Of a DNA stretch of 64,000 nucleotides, positions 60,903-64,000 are shown in pieces. The stretch spans positions 1,674,001-1,738,000 of the forward strand of contig CAWATX010000002.1 of assembly GCA_963785065.1 (NCBI GenBank), in the 5' to 3' direction. The position numbers and the translations under genes were made by a program. The stretch comes from CAVSRC01 sp963785065 (GTDB lineage Bacteria > Pseudomonadota > Alphaproteobacteria > Rhizobiales > Kaistiaceae). The notes under the pieces were generated by a model, which worked only from the letters and a program-made list of their open reading frames with translations, did not search any database and had not been told where the DNA came from. Each line of letters starts with the position of its first letter. Position 1 is the stretch's first letter.

Positions 60903-62079
60903 CTAGATCTGTTGGCGCCAGACGGTGCGCATCACGTAGTCGCGATAGCTGAGGATGATGCGCACAACCTTTTCCGAGACGTTGGGCATGGAATAATCGG
61001 CGACCGGCCGTAGCGTGCGCACTTCTCCGCGGCTCTGGGTCTCAAGAATGTCCAGCCCCTGGAGCACGCGATCGAGGTCTAGCCCGGTCATGATGACCGC
61101 CGCCTCCTCCATCCCCTCGAGGCGCTCGTGCGCCTCGCGGATGTTGAGCGCCGGGAAATTGAGGATTGACGACTCCTCGGTGATCGTGCCACTGTCCGAG
61201 AGCACGACGCGCGCGTGCATCTGGAGATGCACGTAGTCGCTGAAGCCGAGCGGCTTCATCAGCCGCACGCCCGGGTGGAAGCGGGCGCCGGTGGCATCGA
61301 TCTGCTTCTGGGTCCGCGGATGAGTGGAGACGACCACCGGCACCGCGAGCCGCGCCGCGACCTCGTTGAGGAGCGTGGTGAGTTTTGCGAAATTGCTCTC
61401 AGAATCGATGTTTTCCTCGCGATGGGCACTGACCACGACGTAGCCGCCGGATGCGACACCGAGACGCGCGAGCACATCGGACGATCCGATCGCCGGGCGG
61501 TGGTGGGTGAGGATCTCCAGCATCGGCGAGCCGGTCTTGATCACCCGGTCGGCGGGCAGGCCCTCGCGCAGCAGGTTCTCGCGCGCGATGTCGGAATAGG
61601 TGAGGTTGATGTCGGACGTATGGTCGACGATGCGCCGGTTGACCTCCTCCGGCACGCGCTGGTCGAAGCTGCGGTTGCCGGCTTCCATGTGGAAGATCGG
61701 CACCTTGCGGCGCTTGGCCGGGATGGCGCCGAGGCTGCTGTTGGTGTCGCCGAGGATCAGCAGGGCGTCGGGCCGGTGCTCGGCGAGGACCCGGTCGAAG
61801 CTGATGATGACGTTGCCGATCGTCTCGGCGGCGCTGCCGCCGGCCGCTTCGAGAAACTGGTCGGGCTGGCGGATGCCGAGATCGGCGAAGAAGATTCTGG
61901 TTGAGCTCGTAGTCGTAGTTCTGCCCTGTGTGGACCAGCAGGTGGTCGCAATGCTGGTCAAGCTTCGCGATGACCCGCGACAGCCGGATCAGCTCGGGTC
62001 GGGTGCCGACAAGGGTGATCACCTTCAGCCGCTTCATGGGTGCCGATTTGCCGGGAGCGGCCTTTTCGACAATCGGCAT
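60903..62079 (-). pseudogene. UDP-sugar 2-epimerase, WecB/FnlC (WbjD)-like, with one frameshift
   Basis: Starts KVITLVGTRPELIRLSRVIA, HTGQNYDYELNQ, then shifts frame near 61,893-61,897 and continues FFADLGIRQPDQFLEAAGG, ILGDTNSS, HMEAGNRSFDQRVPEE, HREENID and LSDSGTITEESSIL. Removing one A from CAGAATC restores ELNQIFFADLG. The second frame is intact to its TAG. It would epimerise the FnlB product to UDP-L-FucNAc. The start overlaps the fnlA stop (TGATG), so it was part of that operon. Sequencing error is possible. Confidence 0.85.
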
Positions 62080-63113
62080 CAGGCCTCCGCCAGCGCCGGT
62101 CGGCCCGCGACCAGGTCCTGGATGAACTCCAGCTGCATGAGCAGGGCGCTCATCGCCTCGACGTCAAGGCGCTCGGTGTTGTGCGAATTGTAGTCCTCGG
62201 CAGTCGAGATGACCGTCTCGCCCAACTCGAAGTATTTGGCGTAGTTGAGATCGCGCAGATCGGGCGGAATTCGGTAATACGCACCTAGATCCTTGGCAGC
62301 TGCCATCTCCTCCCGGCTGAGCAGCGTCTCGTAGAGCTTCTCGCCGTGCCGTGTGCCGATCACGCGCACCGGGTGGTCGGGGACCTTAAGTGCCCGGCGC
62401 AGCGCCTCGGCGAGCACTTCGATGGTCGCGGCCGGTGCCTTCTGCACGAAGATGTCTCCGTTGCCACCCTGGTTGAAGGCATAGAGCACCAGCTCGACCG
62501 CATCCGACAGGCTCATCATGAAGCGGGTCATGTTCGGATCGGTGACGGTCATTGGCACGCCGGCCTGGATCTGCTCGGCGAACAGCGGAATGACCGAGCC
62601 GCGCGAAGCCATGACGTTGCCGTAGCGCGTGCCGCAAATGACGATGTCGGCGCCGGAGAGTTCCCGCGACTTGGCCACCATCACCTTTTCCATCAACGCC
62701 TTGGAGATGCCCATGGCATTGATCGGATAGACGGCCTTGTCGGTCGAAAGGCAGACCACCCGCGCGACGCCGTTGGCGATGGCGGCCTCGAGCACGTTCT
62801 CGGTGCCGAGCACGTTGGTCTTCACCGCCTCGAGCGGATGGAACTCGCAGGACGGCACCTGCTTGAGTGCGGCGGCATGGAAGATGTAATCGACGCCGCG
62901 CGTCGCGCTGTGCACGCTCTGCGGGTCGCGCACGTCGCCGATGTAGAACTTGAGCTTGTCAGACCTATACAGCTTGCGCTGGTCGTCCTGTTTCTTCTCG
63001 TCGCGGCTGAAGATGCGGATTTCCTTGAGCGGGCTGTCGAGGAAGCGGCGCAACACGGCATTGCCAAATGAGCCAGTGCCGCCAGTGATCAGAAGCGTCT
63101 TGCCCTCGAACAT
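62079..63113 (-). CDS. UDP-GlcNAc 4,6-dehydratase/5-epimerase, FnlA (WbjB/CapE)-like (344 aa)
   Basis: A Rossmann-fold enzyme starting L-FucNAc-type synthesis. LLITGGTGSFGNAVLRRFL, FSRDEKKQDDQRKLYRSDKL, HAAALKQVPSCEFHP, STDKAVYPINAMGISKAL, RYGNVMASRGSVIPLF and TDPNMTRFMMSL are the WbjB/CapE signatures. As in that group, Met sits where SDRs have Tyr (NAMGISK). The length equals the family norm of 344. A G-rich stretch (AAGGGGCGGGACGGA) precedes the ATG; a GTG eight codons upstream is less likely. Confidence 0.93.
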   Translation of the reverse strand: MFEGKTLLITGGTGSFGNAVLRRFLDSPLKEIRIFSRDEKKQDDQRKLYRSDKLKFYIGDVRDPQSVHSATRGVDYIFHAAALKQVPSCEFHPLEAVKTNVLGTENVLEAAIANGVARVVCLSTDKAVYPINAMGISKALMEKVMVAKSRELSGADIVICGTRYGNVMASRGSVIPLFAEQIQAGVPMTVTDPNMTRFMMSLSDAVELVLYAFNQGGNGDIFVQKAPAATIEVLAEALRRALKVPDHPVRVIGTRHGEKLYETLLSREEMAAAKDLGAYYRIPPDLRDLNYAKYFELGETVISTAEDYNSHNTERLDVEAMSALLMQLEFIQDLVAGRPALAEA

Positions 63114-63500
63114 TCCGTCCCGCCCCTTTTCACACACCCCCAGTCGATCGAACGGCGCGATCCCGGCGGCAACTCCTCACGCCCACCCGTTAAGCTGTTG
63201 CTGATCCCCAGCTTTGCAGAGGACCGAGCCGTTGGAGCGAGCCCAGCCGGCGGTCTTGTTATCATCGCTTGAATTCGATTGGAAGCCATGGGCTGTGCAC
63301 CACCTCCCCCAATGCGTGACAGCCGCGATACCCGGAGGATAGCACGATGGCACCGGCGGCAAGGCCGGCAAACGGCCGGCTTGGCTGCGGTGCCCGGCGA
63401 TTGTCGCCGTTTCCTCGACCAGCCGCTACACCGGGGCTCCTCCGCCGATCCGGGAGAACAGGCATGCCGCGCTCACGCCAGCCCGGCTTTGGTGGCAAGA
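63114..63500. other. Gene-free stretch upstream of fnlA-like gene
   Basis: No coding frame with family resemblance, RNA gene or repeat was found. It lies between two minus-strand genes and probably contains the promoter of the fnlA-fnlC operon. Confidence 0.45.
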
Positions 63501-64000
63501 TCACTCACCCGGCGCGGCTGCCAGGTGCGGGCGAGGAGATTTCTCGGCCCATCGGATGTCCACAAACAGCGCCAGCACAAATATCAGGAGGTACCCGGCC
63601 GAAAGCATCGTTGCAATGAAGCTGGCTTGCAGGACGTAATAGGCAAACAGCGGCGACATGGCCCTTAACGCTTCGTCGTTCGTTTTCTGAAATATGCGGA
63701 AGCATTGCCCCACGAGGAGCGACATTGCGATTACACCCAACCAGCCAAAATCGACGAAACCCTCGAGGAAATAGGCGGCGTTGGATCTGCCATAGCCAAG
63801 TCCGCCCCATTCGTACTTGTAGACCGCGGCATCATAGTTGACTCGGTGCAGGCCAAGAACCTTGGCAAAAACACTGCTGGTCGCGCCGAGGAGTTGTCTT
63901 CCTCCATAGAACTTGTCGAAGACAACGAGGGCATCTCGCGCAGTGAAGACAGGCACGGCAACCGCGCGCCACACGAGCATTCCCAGACTGCTTCGCGGCA
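63501..64000 (-). CDS. Polysaccharide polymerase-like membrane protein, C-terminal part (5' end outside window)
   Basis: The frame is open to the window edge, so the N-terminus is missing. Hydrophobic segments include FVDFGWLGVIAMSLLVGQCF, MSPLFAYYVLQASFIATML and GYLLIFVLALFV. The soluble stretch VPVFTARDALVVFDKFYGG then YEWGGLGYGRSNAAYFLEG resembles the large periplasmic loop of oligosaccharide repeat-unit polymerases (Wzy/EpsG-like). Its place beside fnlA-like genes supports repeat-unit polymerisation. Confidence 0.65.
   Translation of the reverse strand, partial: PRSSLGMLVWRAVAVPVFTARDALVVFDKFYGGRQLLGATSSVFAKVLGLHRVNYDAAVYKYEWGGLGYGRSNAAYFLEGFVDFGWLGVIAMSLLVGQCFRIFQKTNDEALRAMSPLFAYYVLQASFIATMLSAGYLLIFVLALFVDIRWAEKSPRPHLAAAPGE

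Overview
The window looks like the chromosome of a GC-rich alphaproteobacterium of the Hyphomicrobiales (Rhizobiales). Support comes from an Irr-type Fur regulator next to fabA-fabB-fabI, a TRAP carrier and a branched-chain-type ABC carrier beside pobA, and the dense 4-nt-overlap gene packing. No database search was possible, so family names rest on motifs read by eye.

Bases 1-14,852 are accessory DNA. A tRNA-Ser(GGA) gene (14,763-14,852) is followed at its 3' end by a tyrosine integrase. Leftwards on the same strand come a small basic protein, an AlpA-like regulator, a membrane protein, a primase-polymerase/VapE helicase, a repeat-rich non-coding gap, a short gene, a small-terminase-like gene and another small gene. 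This is the order expected of a phage satellite (PICI/P4-like). Beyond it lies a compact four-gene operon (7,630 to 3,136): a Z1-domain helicase, an unnamed 149-aa protein, an amino DNA methyltransferase and a PD-(D/E)XK-like nuclease. I consider this the best candidate for an under-described defence or restriction system. A small orphan gene, a decayed GNAT gene and the C-terminal part of a UvrD-like helicase fill the left end. The left attachment site was not found.

Bases 15,100-18,100 are housekeeping (small membrane protein, msrA, CHAD protein, mepA). Bases 18,267-32,719 form an aromatic-acid catabolic region: an operon of solute-binding protein, LivH, a LivM-LivG fusion, LivF fused in frame to an aldehyde dehydrogenase, and PobA; a TRAP carrier operon; a ThDP-dependent decarboxylase-like gene with a MarR regulator; and a zinc alcohol dehydrogenase. 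A plausible combined route is aryl-keto-acid to aryl aldehyde to 4-hydroxybenzoate to protocatechuate. The two carrier operons share the same tandem 15-bp operator pair, and the liv-type operon and marR share a 14-bp palindrome.

Bases 32,739-47,828 carry two SpoIIAA-like paralogues, otsB-otsA, a PAS-PAS-GGDEF-EAL protein, an MFS carrier, lepA, a GNAT acetyltransferase, fabI-fabB-fabA, irr, a structured gene-free stretch ending in a strong terminator, and small envelope proteins.

Bases 47,835-64,000 are a surface-polysaccharide locus: two GT10-like fucosyltransferases, GT-A-like transferases, an O-antigen ligase/polymerase, a CapD-type dehydratase and the FnlA/FnlB/FnlC set for an L-FucNAc-type sugar. 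Several genes here are broken: a GT4 transferase and fnlC each carry one frameshift, and an epimerase carries a stop and a frameshift. A MITE-like element and an IS481-type insertion with a disabled transposase sit among them, so part of this locus may no longer work.
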